From an uncultured Clostridia bacterium (lineage in GTDB: Bacteria > Bacillota > Clostridia > Christensenellales > UBA1242), in assembly GCA_944377165.1 (NCBI GenBank), contig CALWEJ010000009.1, forward strand, positions 1 through 51,012: a DNA stretch of 51,012 nucleotides, in the 5' to 3' direction. Position 1 is the first letter of the stretch. Every line of letters begins with the position of its first letter. The notes beneath the pieces are model-generated. The model made no database searches. It saw only the letters and a list, made by a program, of their open reading frames with translations, and had not been told where the DNA came from. Below are positions 1 through 11,900 of the stretch, piece by piece. The position numbers were made by a program, and so were the translations under genes.

Positions 1-203
1 TTCAGCTTTTTTCTCAGCTTCTGCTTTTTCTTTAGCTATACGTTCAGCCTCAGCTTTTTCTTTAGCCTTGCGTTCTTTTTCAGCTTGTTTTTTAGCTTCT
101 TCAGCTTCTTTAGCTTTGCGCTCAGCTTCAGCTTTTTTCTCAGCTTCTGCTTTTTCTTTAGCTATACGTTCAGCCTCAGCTTTTTCTTTAGCCTTGCGTT
201 CTT
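1..203. repeat. 77-bp perfect direct repeat, period 126 bp, in the coiled-coil tail
   Basis: Bases 1-77 recur without mismatch at 127-203. The unit, 126 bp or 42 codons, encodes an A/E/K/R-rich coiled coil. It is read on the minus strand at the 3' end of the partial gene. The repeat starts at base 1, so more copies may lie to the left. Confidence 0.95.
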
Positions 204-2085
204 CTTCGGCTTTTTGTTTTGCTTTAGCTTCTTGATTTATTACTATAGCACGTTGTCCTTCTAGATATTTGTCATATTCCTCGTATTTTGAAGTAATAGT
301 TTTACGATAAGCTTTATAATTATCAACTATATCTGCAAACAAACTATTGCTTTTTACATAATCTATTCTTTCGTCAATATCAGTTAATTTATCTTTTAGT
401 ACAGTTAATTGAGAGTTAATAGATATGATTTCTTTGACTCTTTCACTAGTAGTTATATTATTTTTACTATTTATAGCTGTTATTGAATTGTCTATGTTCT
501 TAATAATCACTCTAATGTCAGAAGTAATAGCATTAAATTTGTTATTTTCTTCTGTTTTAATCTTATTATCTTCTGCAGATTTATCTTCTTTTTCTTGTTT
601 TGAATTATTTACAGGTGGAGGAGTAATAACGGCTTTTGGAGTATTAGATTTTTCTTGAGTATTTTCAGCTTGGCTTTCAGCTATGCGTTTTACTTCTTGA
701 TTTTGTCTTTCTTGTGCTTCTTTAATTAATTTAATTTTTCTTTCACCTTCAGGACTTAAAGGCAGAGCCAAGGCAGGATTTTTGCTTGATTTTTCTTTGT
801 TTGTTTCTTTCTTCTCAACAATTTTTTCAGGCTTTTCATCTGCTACAACTTTTCCACCGGTTAATGCGTTTTTGTATGAGTCACGCATTAATTCTCTAAA
901 CTTAGGGACAAAGACTTTAGGGTCATTAAAGCCTATGTGTTTACCAATGTGTTTACCTTCAGTGTATCTAGGAAGATTGTATCTAGCAACTAGGTCGCCA
1001 TATCTTGTTGGGCTAGCGATTAAACTATTTAAATTTTTCTTTAATAAATTAGATATAACTTGTAGATTTTCATTAGGCTGAGCTGATTGTTGGTCATTGA
1101 AGAAATTAATAGTTTGACCTAATGTATGTATGCGATTACGATTTGTTTTAAGTCTGAAATAATTTAACAATTTATGAGCGTGAGGATGTTTCTTTTCAGT
1201 TTCTCTGATTTTATCTTCAGTTTGACGTATCTTATTCCACAAATTCATTATTGGTAAATTCATTCCGTTTATTTTTTCTTCTAGCTTTTCAGCATTCTTA
1301 ATTTTAGATAAGCTTTCTTCTTGGCTATAGATAGTGCTTAAGTTGCTAGATTTTGCGCCGTAATGTTTGTTATAATAGTGCTTTGTTGCTGCGTTTTTGA
1401 TTAATATAATAGCAGGAGTAAGTACAAGACCACCTACAGCACCAATTGTCGCGAAAGTTGCGACATTGACAAGCAAACTATCAGTAATAAGTTGAGGTAT
1501 GATAGCGCTAGCAATAGGGAGAGCTGCGAATACGCCTAAAGCAGCAGCAATAACACCAGCTGTCACAAGTGTAGGAGCAACAAACTTTTTCATAAAACGA
1601 GTTAACTTAGGGTGAGTTTTCTTTATTTTAATATTTTGTTTCTTATCCTTACGCTTTGCATTCTTATCTTCTGGGAAAACTATTTTTAAAATCTTGTCAG
1701 CATTGCTTTCTGAAAAACCTAAACCTACGTTTTTAGATACCGCATCTGTAATAATAGGGTAGATAGCGTTAGCAACAAATCTTCTTTGTGAAAGCTGAGC
1801 ACCTTTACTGCTTTTAGCATATTGTTTTAAAGACTCTACCATAGCAACAATGTAGTCGTGGTATGCTTCTGGACGATTAGCTAGCTCTTCTAATGATGGA
1901 ATATAAGCGAATAAACCTAACTTTTCTCCATTTTCTTTTACTTCCGCTAAAAAATCTTTAAAAGACTTTTCATCATTATGTTCACCAAAGTCGTAAAGAA
2001 CTCCGCGATTCTTAATGCCTTTTAAGTATTTATTAAATGCTTTTGTAATGCTATATGGTGATAAAACTTTATTTTTGTTTGCCAT
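1..2085 (-). CDS. Partial membrane/coiled-coil protein with repetitive Ala-Glu-Lys tail; function unknown
   Basis: The reading frame is open from an ATG at 2085, behind a strong GGAGGGG ribosome binding site, to base 1 without a stop. At least 695 codons are present and the C-terminus lies outside the window. I do not recognise a family. Residues 1-150 are soluble and charged. Residues about 168-230 hold two hydrophobic segments separated by a short polar turn, a likely membrane hairpin. A charged, partly low-complexity middle follows. From about residue 615 the chain is an A/E/K/R heptad-like coiled coil (AERKAKEKAEAER type) with a 42-residue period, seen in the DNA as a 77-bp perfect direct repeat. 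The gene has its own promoter (2108-2136). The start is secure; the function is unknown. Confidence 0.85.
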   Translation of the reverse strand, partial: MANKNKVLSPYSITKAFNKYLKGIKNRGVLYDFGEHNDEKSFKDFLAEVKENGEKLGLFAYIPSLEELANRPEAYHDYIVAMVESLKQYAKSSKGAQLSQRRFVANAIYPIITDAVSKNVGLGFSESNADKILKIVFPEDKNAKRKDKKQNIKIKKTHPKLTRFMKKFVAPTLVTAGVIAAALGVFAALPIASAIIPQLITDSLLVNVATFATIGAVGGLVLTPAIILIKNAATKHYYNKHYGAKSSNLSTIYSQEESLSKIKNAEKLEEKINGMNLPIMNLWNKIRQTEDKIRETEKKHPHAHKLLNYFRLKTNRNRIHTLGQTINFFNDQQSAQPNENLQVISNLLKKNLNSLIASPTRYGDLVARYNLPRYTEGKHIGKHIGFNDPKVFVPKFRELMRDSYKNALTGGKVVADEKPEKIVEKKETNKEKSSKNPALALPLSPEGERKIKLIKEAQERQNQEVKRIAESQAENTQEKSNTPKAVITPPPVNNSKQEKEDKSAEDNKIKTEENNKFNAITSDIRVIIKNIDNSITAINSKNNITTSERVKEIISINSQLTVLKDKLTDIDERIDYVKSNSLFADIVDNYKAYRKTITSKYEEYDKYLEGQRAIVINQEAKAKQKAEEERKAKEKAEAERIAKEKAEAEKKAEAERKAKEAEEAKKQAEKERKAKEKAEAERIAKEKAEAEKKAE

Positions 2086-2107
2086 AAACCCCTCCGTTTA
2101 TATTAAG

Positions 2108-2136
2108 AGTATATACTAAATATACAGTTTTGTCAA
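2108..2136 (-). promoter_or_regulatory. Promoter of the partial coiled-coil gene
   Basis: On the minus strand TTGACA (2131-2136) is followed after 17 nt by TATACT (2108-2113). The -10 lies in a 10-nt palindrome, AGTATATACT. The predicted start is near 2101, giving a short leader of about 15 nt that carries the GGAGGGG site. Confidence 0.85.
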
Positions 2137-2335
2137 TACCCGTTTTTTAAAATTATTTAGATTTATATTATTATTTAATGTATTTTTATTAATAAAATCC
2201 GTTTTTTTTCTAAAATAGAAGACTATATTGAAATTTAATTGATGTTTACCATAAAGAAAGATGTAGTATATTTACATATAAAAGTAGATTTATGAGTGAG
2301 ATTATAATGAATAAAATTATAAATTGAAATCAAGC

Positions 2336-2917
2336 TTAAAGATTGATATTGAAAGAGAGCTGAATGTAGTCATATATTTTACTTAACAGCAGACACTCTA
2401 AGAACATAGACGTGCTTGATTCGTCCGGATGTTCTTTTGACTTATCAAGTATGTTGTAAATGATGTCGCTAACATTGTCTAAAAAATGAAGCCAATTTGC
2501 GTTTTTAACACAACTAATCATTTTTTTAGCATATTTCAAGAAATAGATACTAAAATCCATAAATACAAAATTTATTTCGTCAAAATCAATAATCTTATCA
2601 TAAAGGTATCCATTAGAAAAAGTGTAATATGGTCTAGAAGTTTTTATTTCATCAACTAAATATTGTTCAGTATTATCGAAATATTCTGTCAAATCACAGA
2701 AATTTAATGACATACGTAAAAAACGATAGAACATTGCACCATATTGATATTTTGTTTTTAATTTGATGTCGTTATTTTTATCTGAATCTTTACTAATAGC
2801 AAGATTTAATCTAGCGAGATACGAAGTTAAAATTGGTAGATATTTATTGCCTGTTTGTTTACATTCTTTCAATAACTCTGTTATACTATTTGCAGTTAGA
2901 TTTTCGCTTTGTTTCAT
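2336..2917 (-). CDS. Hypothetical protein, 193 aa
   Basis: The start is the ATG at 2917, preceded by TAGGAG. A longer in-frame ATG at 2938 is rejected because it lies upstream of the predicted transcription start (about 2933). The product is soluble, largely alpha-helical in composition, without signal peptide or membrane segment, and has an acidic/aromatic middle (FxDxxEYFDNTEQ type). I do not recognise a family. It is monocistronic, with its own promoter, in a sparse region between the partial coiled-coil gene and eno-cmk. No clear terminator follows. Confidence 0.75.
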   Translation of the reverse strand: MKQSENLTANSITELLKECKQTGNKYLPILTSYLARLNLAISKDSDKNNDIKLKTKYQYGAMFYRFLRMSLNFCDLTEYFDNTEQYLVDEIKTSRPYYTFSNGYLYDKIIDFDEINFVFMDFSIYFLKYAKKMISCVKNANWLHFLDNVSDIIYNILDKSKEHPDESSTSMFLECLLLSKIYDYIQLSFNINL

Positions 2918-2939
2918 ATTAACTCCTAAGAATGCCAAT

Positions 2940-2968
2940 ATTTTAGTTTATATTATTAGAGTTGTCAA
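2940..2968 (-). promoter_or_regulatory. Promoter of the 193-aa hypothetical gene
   Basis: Minus strand TTGACA (2963-2968), 17-nt spacer, TAAAAT (2940-2945). The predicted start near 2933 gives a 16-nt leader containing the Shine-Dalgarno sequence. This fixes the gene start at 2917. Confidence 0.85.
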
Positions 2969-3414
2969 TATCAGATTAAAAATTTTATAAAAATTCTATA
3001 TCTAAAAAGATAAAACTTTAAACTTTTATAAATACAATTTTAAATCTCTAAATACTAACTAATATTATTGTTAGAATAATAGGTTAAAGAGTTGTATATA
3101 TATGATGCAAAACTTTACTTATAATTTTTATTAGCAAAAAAATACAAAAATTAATAAAATCGCCAATAAATTTAGAAATAATCGCAAATTTTATTAAAAT
3201 ATTAAAATTTTTTTATTTTTTATATATTTATTGTCATTAGCTTAAAAATGATTCTAAAGATAATTTATAGCAAAATATTTATTAATAGTAAAATTATACG
3301 AGTTCTCAATCAAATCTAAGTGTATTGCAATAAATAAATTTGTATTAATCAAATTTTATGTAAATAGACAATTTATATCTTAACTAATTATGCGATTTTG
3401 AAATTCTTTAAAGT
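2969..3414. other. AT-rich intergenic region without recognisable genes
   Basis: This 446-nt stretch is over 80% A+T by eye, with many short A and T runs. I see no ORF with a ribosome binding site, no tRNA and no convincing hairpin other than the terminator at its right border. Confidence 0.6.
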
Positions 3415-3445
3415 TAATAAAAAATCCGAGATTTACCACGGATTT
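3415..3445 (-). terminator. Terminator of the eno-cmk operon
   Basis: On the minus strand a 7-bp stem AAATCCG/CGGATTT (3439-3445 with 3422-3428) and a 10-nt loop are followed by a T-rich tract. It lies about 150 nt past the cmk stop and is the only plausible terminator there. Confidence 0.6.
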
Positions 3446-3598
3446 CGTTTAGAATTGAAATGTACTTTGTTTTAAAAATTATAATCTTTTTATTAATGAT
3501 ATGTTTAACAAATAAAGATAATTGCTAATTCTGAAATCAAAATTCCATAAATATTAAAGGAGTGTATAAATCAAAAATAAAGCATTATAATTATGTGA

Positions 3599-5511
<1,913 letters not shown>

Positions 5512-5521
5512 TTATTATTTC

Positions 5522-5562
5522 TGTAAATTATTTAATTAATGCTTTTATTAGAATAATTTACA
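5522..5562 (-). promoter_or_regulatory. Hairpin in the eno leader
   Basis: An 11-bp perfect inverted repeat (5522-5532 with 5552-5562; arm TGTAAATTATT) surrounds a 19-nt loop. It lies inside the predicted 72-nt leader of eno, about 10 nt before the ribosome binding site. It has no T-tract, so it is not a simple terminator. A role in mRNA stability or translation control is inference. Confidence 0.5.
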
Positions 5563-5577
5563 TTTGTCCATTTAATT

Positions 5578-5606
5578 ATTATATCACAAGAAAGTAAAAT
5601 CGTAAA
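5578..5606 (-). promoter_or_regulatory. Promoter of eno-cmk (extended -10)
   Basis: Minus strand TTTACG (5601-5606), 17-nt spacer ending TGA, TATAAT (5578-5583). This is a perfect -10 with an extended TGn element, compensating for a weak -35. The predicted start is near 5571. Confidence 0.75.
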
Positions 5607-5991
5607 ATCATTTTTGCTAACTTTAAATTTATTTTCAATGTATAAATTTTAATAAAAAAATAAAAATTTTATAAAAACGACATAAATTTACTGTAAAATG
5701 AACAATATTTTTGCAATTTTAATAAAATTTTACTATATTTTACTGAGCTGTTGAAATTTTTATTGTAAAAGTATAAAAAATGATATTAATGTTTTTTTAT
5801 TTTACAAAATTTGACCTAATTAACATTAATAATAATTTTTTATTTAAAACTAGGCAAAATATATTAAAATGCTACACAAATTTAAATAAATTTGATATAC
5901 TAAATTACATAAATATTGTGCTTTGAATTGAGAATAAAAATTGCTTTAAATAGTACGATTAATTTTAAAATTACTAAGTTAGGGGGATTAA
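5607..5991. other. AT-rich intergenic region between eno and the giant surface-protein gene
   Basis: No supported ORF or RNA gene. The promoter of the downstream 8 kb gene must lie here. The best candidate is a weak TTGAAT-17-TTAAAT near 5925-5955, which I do not regard as established. A strong AGGGGG ribosome binding site sits just before 5992. Confidence 0.5.
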
Positions 5992-8900
5992 ATGGTTTTA
6001 AAGAAAAATTTAATTACTTCATTAATTATAGGACTAACGGCTGTTATGATTTCTTTCATAGGCATAGCCCTTTATAACGCAAACAAAAATAGTACAAGTC
6101 CAGTAAATTCTAATGTCAGCGAATTTGTCGGAGATTCTATTAGTGTACGATTTAAGTATAAAAATGATGGAGATTATGTCATCTTGACTAAATCTATTAC
6201 AGACAAAGATGAATCAGAGATAGAGCTAACGAAAGACGACGTAAATGAATTAATGATGAATGCTTTAACTGATGACTATTCAACAGCTTCTGGCTGGACA
6301 ATTTCTGAGAAAATGACAGAACAACAAAAAGTAGAATTTTACAATTCCTATAATAAAGATCAAATTTTAATAAACTTTGAAACTCAAATTTTTTCTTTAA
6401 ACGATAATAAAATAACTACAGATTCAAATTTAGCATATGTTAGCGCCGCAAGCGACAACATATTTACAGTAAGTGGAACTACAACTGTAGATTCTGGAAT
6501 TTCTAGCAGACAAGAAATGAATTATGTAGGTGAGAATACGGCTTATGGAACATATTGGATAAAAAATAATACTGGACAGTACTCCTTCAGTGGCAGATAC
6601 TTTTTAATGAATGATATAGATATGGGAGGAAAGAGTAATCCTTGGGGTGGAGGAATAGGAACAAATACTAATCCATTTAAATATACATTTGACGGACAAG
6701 GATATGCAATAAAAAATATTTTTATTAATGATAAGACAAGATTTGGCGATGCTATAGGTCTTTTTGGTGTAATTTCAAATGCTACTATAAAAAATTTAAA
6801 CTTAGACACATTTAAAATTTATTTGTATCAAAGTATGGATACAGAAGGCAGTATAACGGACAACGTGGGTATTCTATGTGGGAAAGTTGCGAGTGGTACA
6901 AGTGCAATAACAAATATATCTGCATATGCAAATGAAAGCGCAACCGCAAATTGGACAGGAGAAGTTGCAAGCGGTAAAGACGATGCTAATTGCGGAATAT
7001 TAGTTAAAGAATTATATGTAAAAGAATCTGGCGGATTATGGTGGAAAACTTATAGCTCTAGTCCACAATATGTGGGGGGATTAGTAGGTACAGTTGCTAA
7101 TTCAGCAACATTAAACATTTCTAATGTGATTTTTAGAGGGAATATATCTGTACAAGTGACTTCAGCAGCAAGAGTCGCGATAGCGGGGGGAATAGTAGGC
7201 ATTATAAGAAACGTTGATTCAGGAGATATTTATACATCTGAATTTATCGATACATCTACTAACGTTAAATACGGTACAAGTTCATCAGTTAATCAGTGTA
7301 TTTTTGAAGGTGAAATATATATTACCGTAGTTAAAGCTAACTCTTCAACAGCTTTAGGGGGAGATGCTCAGGATGGAGTTAACAATACTGTAAACATATC
7401 GCTTATAGGTGGAATTTGTGGTGCCATGTTGAAGCCTGCCCAGTTCACAAATTGTATTGCAAATTTAATAAAATATGGCAATGTAGTAGTTGTTGATACC
7501 TATTCTGCAGATATTGATTTTTTGAACTCTGAAGACTTGTCGTGGAGAACATCTAGGATATCTCCTGGATTGTTAGCTAGATATGGTGATACTGTCTTAA
7601 AGTTTTATAGCAGTAACGACTCATACACTGTAGGAGGGTATGCAAGGGTAAGCGCACCTTTGATGTCAGGAATTAATCTTTTAGATGGATGTGCACCTAC
7701 AAGTACTAAAAATGGAGATTCTGCAGATATTGATTTAAAAAATTTCGCCACTTGTGAGACTTATTTAAATATAAGTGAAGAAGGTGCTAATTGTGATACC
7801 AGTTGCAATTGGTTTATAGATGACAAAGTGAATGATGGTTATCCTATTCCTATGACACTATTAAGAATAAAAGATTATAAATTTACTTTAACAGTTCAAG
7901 GCGGATATATATCTTGGTATTATGTTGGTCTAGACGATAATAACTCACCGAGAGCTGAAGGAGATACTGTAATATATTCTTCCACTATACAAGCAAGCCC
8001 GGTATACACAATGCCTATGGCTGATTATTGTGAAGATTTAATTTTAGGAGCGGATGCCTCAAGTTATAATGATTATTATTATTTAGGAGAGTGGTGTTTA
8101 ATCTTAGTTGAAGATGAAGATTATTATTACCAATCTAATGCTCCATATACTGATGAAACAAATAGAGAAATAACTTTTTGGCTAACTGCACGCAAAATTG
8201 AGTACAGATTTCCATCAAAAGGTTCAATTACGATAAACTCTGATATATCCATTAATTACACTTTAAATTTAGAAAATGATAATGAATATCAATTTGATTA
8301 TTCTGATGGTTGTTATGTAAAGGATATACCCACTGGTATAGTGATTGAATATCAAAATTCTCATATCATTGGATACCGTGCAGATTATGTAATTTTATTT
8401 GAATTTACTTTAACAATTGAACAAACAGATGGCGTGGATATGAGTAAATTTGTTCAATGTTCATCCTGGTTATCTACTTGTAGACAGAAATCTTCGGGAT
8501 TACTTGTTAAAGAAACAAAAATAAATTTCGATTTACATGAAGTTGGTGAGGTCACAACTGACGAAAACAATTATGAGGTAATAACTCCGCAATTTGAAGC
8601 AGAAGAATATACTCTTTCTTCTATCATATTGAATTCGACTAGTGACAAAGTTATACCTTCGGATTTAATTGGAGAGCTTGATTATTCAAATGCGTCAACT
8701 ACTACCGGATACTTTAATTTAAAAGTGACTATAAACGGTAATTCAGTTGTTTTGAAATACGATAACGATACTTCGAATTTGTCAGAAATCGTTGTAGTAG
8801 CAAAAGATAAGCTATTTAATACAGATGTTGCTTATTGGAAATATAACGATATAAATGGAGAATTAATAGATTTTCCATCTGAGGGCTTGTACATATATGA

Positions 8901-11900
8901 AATATCAGCAATACAAGCATATTTAGATCCTATAGATTATTCATTTAATGTGGATTATAATAAAAATGGAGAAGATACATACGCACAAAGCAAATCTTAT
9001 ACTTATAACATCGCTTCTGAAGAAACATCTATTGAAGATCCAGAATTTATTCCTGAAGGTAAAACGTTTGGTGGGTGGTTGCTTTTAGATTGCAACCAAG
9101 AGAATCCTTATGAATTTGATGGTGTTAATTACACAATATCTTCAATAAATGAAACAGATAAAGTCCTATTCTTACAGGCTACACAAGACAGTAATATCGT
9201 AGGGCAGTGGATGTTTAAATATTCTACTATCTTTGACAGGTCAATCGAAGGTAAAAAATATTATTCGATAACTACATTTATCGCTCTTGATACAAACAAT
9301 AATTATTCATACGGCATACTTCCTAGTACGCACATAGATGATAAAGATAAAGAAAATCCTTTAATTAGAAGTTATTGGGGAAATACATACGACGTAAATA
9401 TTTTAAATGATGCTATAAATACCTTGTGGTACGAAAATGATTTAAATTCAGAGTTTACTTATGCTGGTGTTAATTCTCAATTATACACCAATGGTCTCAC
9501 AGGAACTAACAGCATTCTTATAACAATATCTGCTAGTCCGGATAGTCAATATGCTTTTGCCTCTAGTGAGACAAATGACGGCGACGGCATATCAATGTTT
9601 AAATTTAGTGATTTTACCAGTGAAAGTTATGTGCCAAAAATAGAAGGTAGCAACAACTATTATTATGTTTATGCATATGGCTATAGGATAATTGGTTGGC
9701 AAATATATTTTACTTATGATGACACTATATATTATTTAATTATCTCTAACAATGATGATAGCGAAGAAAACGCAGAATGGACATATACAACAGACCAATT
9801 ATATTCAATAAACAGTATAGGTAATCTTTCAAATACTAATTCCAACAATTTGGCATATTATGCTGATGACTTGGACCAAATATTGATAGGAATAATAACC
9901 AACGATATTAAAATAAAAATGACTCCAGTATGGGAAGCTGTAAGCATAAGGCCAAATGCTATTGATGGAAGTCTAAAGATAGATGGACCTATAATAACTT
10001 ATAATGACAAGGGTGCGGAGTCGGGTAAAGAAGGTTATTATTTAACTGATTTAATTAATAAGTTGTCAAATCTTGGGCAATCGATAGCATATTTCACAAC
10101 AGAAAACGGTTCGAATATAGCAGTAGCTGGAACGTGGAATTATTATAATATTGGGCGCGAAGAGTTTAATTATCAAACAAACACAAAAATCTATGAAATT
10201 CCACTAGAATATACCCATTATTCAGATAATATTTATAAAGTAAATTTAGATTTAAATGGATTTGAAAATGCCACCCTCAATTCAGAACAAACTAATTACA
10301 GCATTTATGAGGGCGAAAGTGCGCCACAAGCTGCTGTCTATACATTTAAAGACTTTGGATATATAGATTATCTCAATTCAGGATATGAATATATTGAAGA
10401 ATATGTTGATACTTTAGTAAATTACATATCTAATTACGATAAAAATGTCGGTGCAAGTCAAGACTTTTACGCCTACACTATATACAACGACGGACGACAA
10501 ACTTATATATATCTAACTAATAATAAATCAATTGGATATCTGCCTGTTTATACTACTGGAAGCAAAATTTTGATTGCTTGGAATAATTATAATAAGAATG
10601 GCGGAGGCAATTTAGATGGAGATATTTATTCATATTTAACTGCTGCGTATGATGACACTATCCATAGCGGAATTATGAATCTTGAAACGACAATACCTGC
10701 AAATGAGATATGGGAATATAGTCAAGCATACTTTACAGATATAGATGTTGTGACTTTAAAACCATATTTCTTTAGGAAGACATTTAATCTAGATTGGCAT
10801 ATTCTCTTTAACGGCAAAGAATCAGATGCTGGTTATGCAATTTTAAATGTGGAAGATGTAGATAGTTCGACTGTCGATACTGAAGATAGTGTGTCTGCGA
10901 CGTATTTATTAGTTAATTTTATAGAAAATAATCAAACTTATCATAATGTTTATAAAATTTCGGGTATTAATGGATTTAATTTATCAACATTTACTATTAA
11001 TTCATATAATTTACAAAACTTAAGCGGTTATCTTGTAGAGAACTTTTATCTATATGCAGACTCAAATTACTCGTTCTATATTTATGACCAAAGTAAAGAT
11101 ACAAAGGCAGTATCAAACAATTATCTATATAAAATGCTTGGATATAGGCTAGATAGTATATCAAGTACCTCATTCGGAAATCTTAACGATAATGGGAATA
11201 ATAGATATTCATATTCAATTAATGCTGATACAATTGAAAGTATGAATTTTAGAAATGGGGAGATATTAGATTTTAGTGCAATATTTACTAAAATAATTTA
11301 TACTACTTCTATAAATCTTGATAACGAAAAAGCAGGGTACTTAACTATCTATTTGCCAGACGGCAGTATGATGACGCGTGTAAATTCGAGCGGGGATATA
11401 AATTTCGTTCTTGATGAACAAATCAGAGTACTTTACACAGCATATATAGGTTATGAATTCGAAGTAAATGCAGTCACATTAACTTATAAAAATGCAACTA
11501 TCACCTTACTACTCGATTCCGAGATAGAGAATCAAGAATACACATTCCTTTTCAATGCGTTATGGCTAAATAATAATTATTACAGACAATTTAATACAAA
11601 TTATACAGTCCCTAACACTGCTACGGATACAGAAAATATTGGTAAAATCAATATTGATACAAAGCAAATTGAATTCGAAGCCAAGGTAAAATTATATAAT
11701 GGAACTGAAGAATTTGCTGTTATTAATTTAGTAGATGAAACATTCAGGTGGAAATTAGATGACGAAACATTAACATTGTCGCAGTTATTTGAGACTACAG
11801 GTTCTGTAGGCACGAAAAACATATATGGTTTAATTCATTTAGACAATAAATACGCAGTGTTATCAAGTTGGGCATATTTACCTAAACGTCCTACCGATAA

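Noticed and set aside
425..1081. Plus-strand ORFs of 77 and 99 codons
   Set aside because: They are antisense to the partial coiled-coil gene, which has promoter, ribosome binding site and 695 open codons.
2918..2938. Upstream start (MAFLGVN) for the 193-aa gene
   Set aside because: It lies before the predicted transcription start, and TAGGAG is placed for the ATG at 2917.
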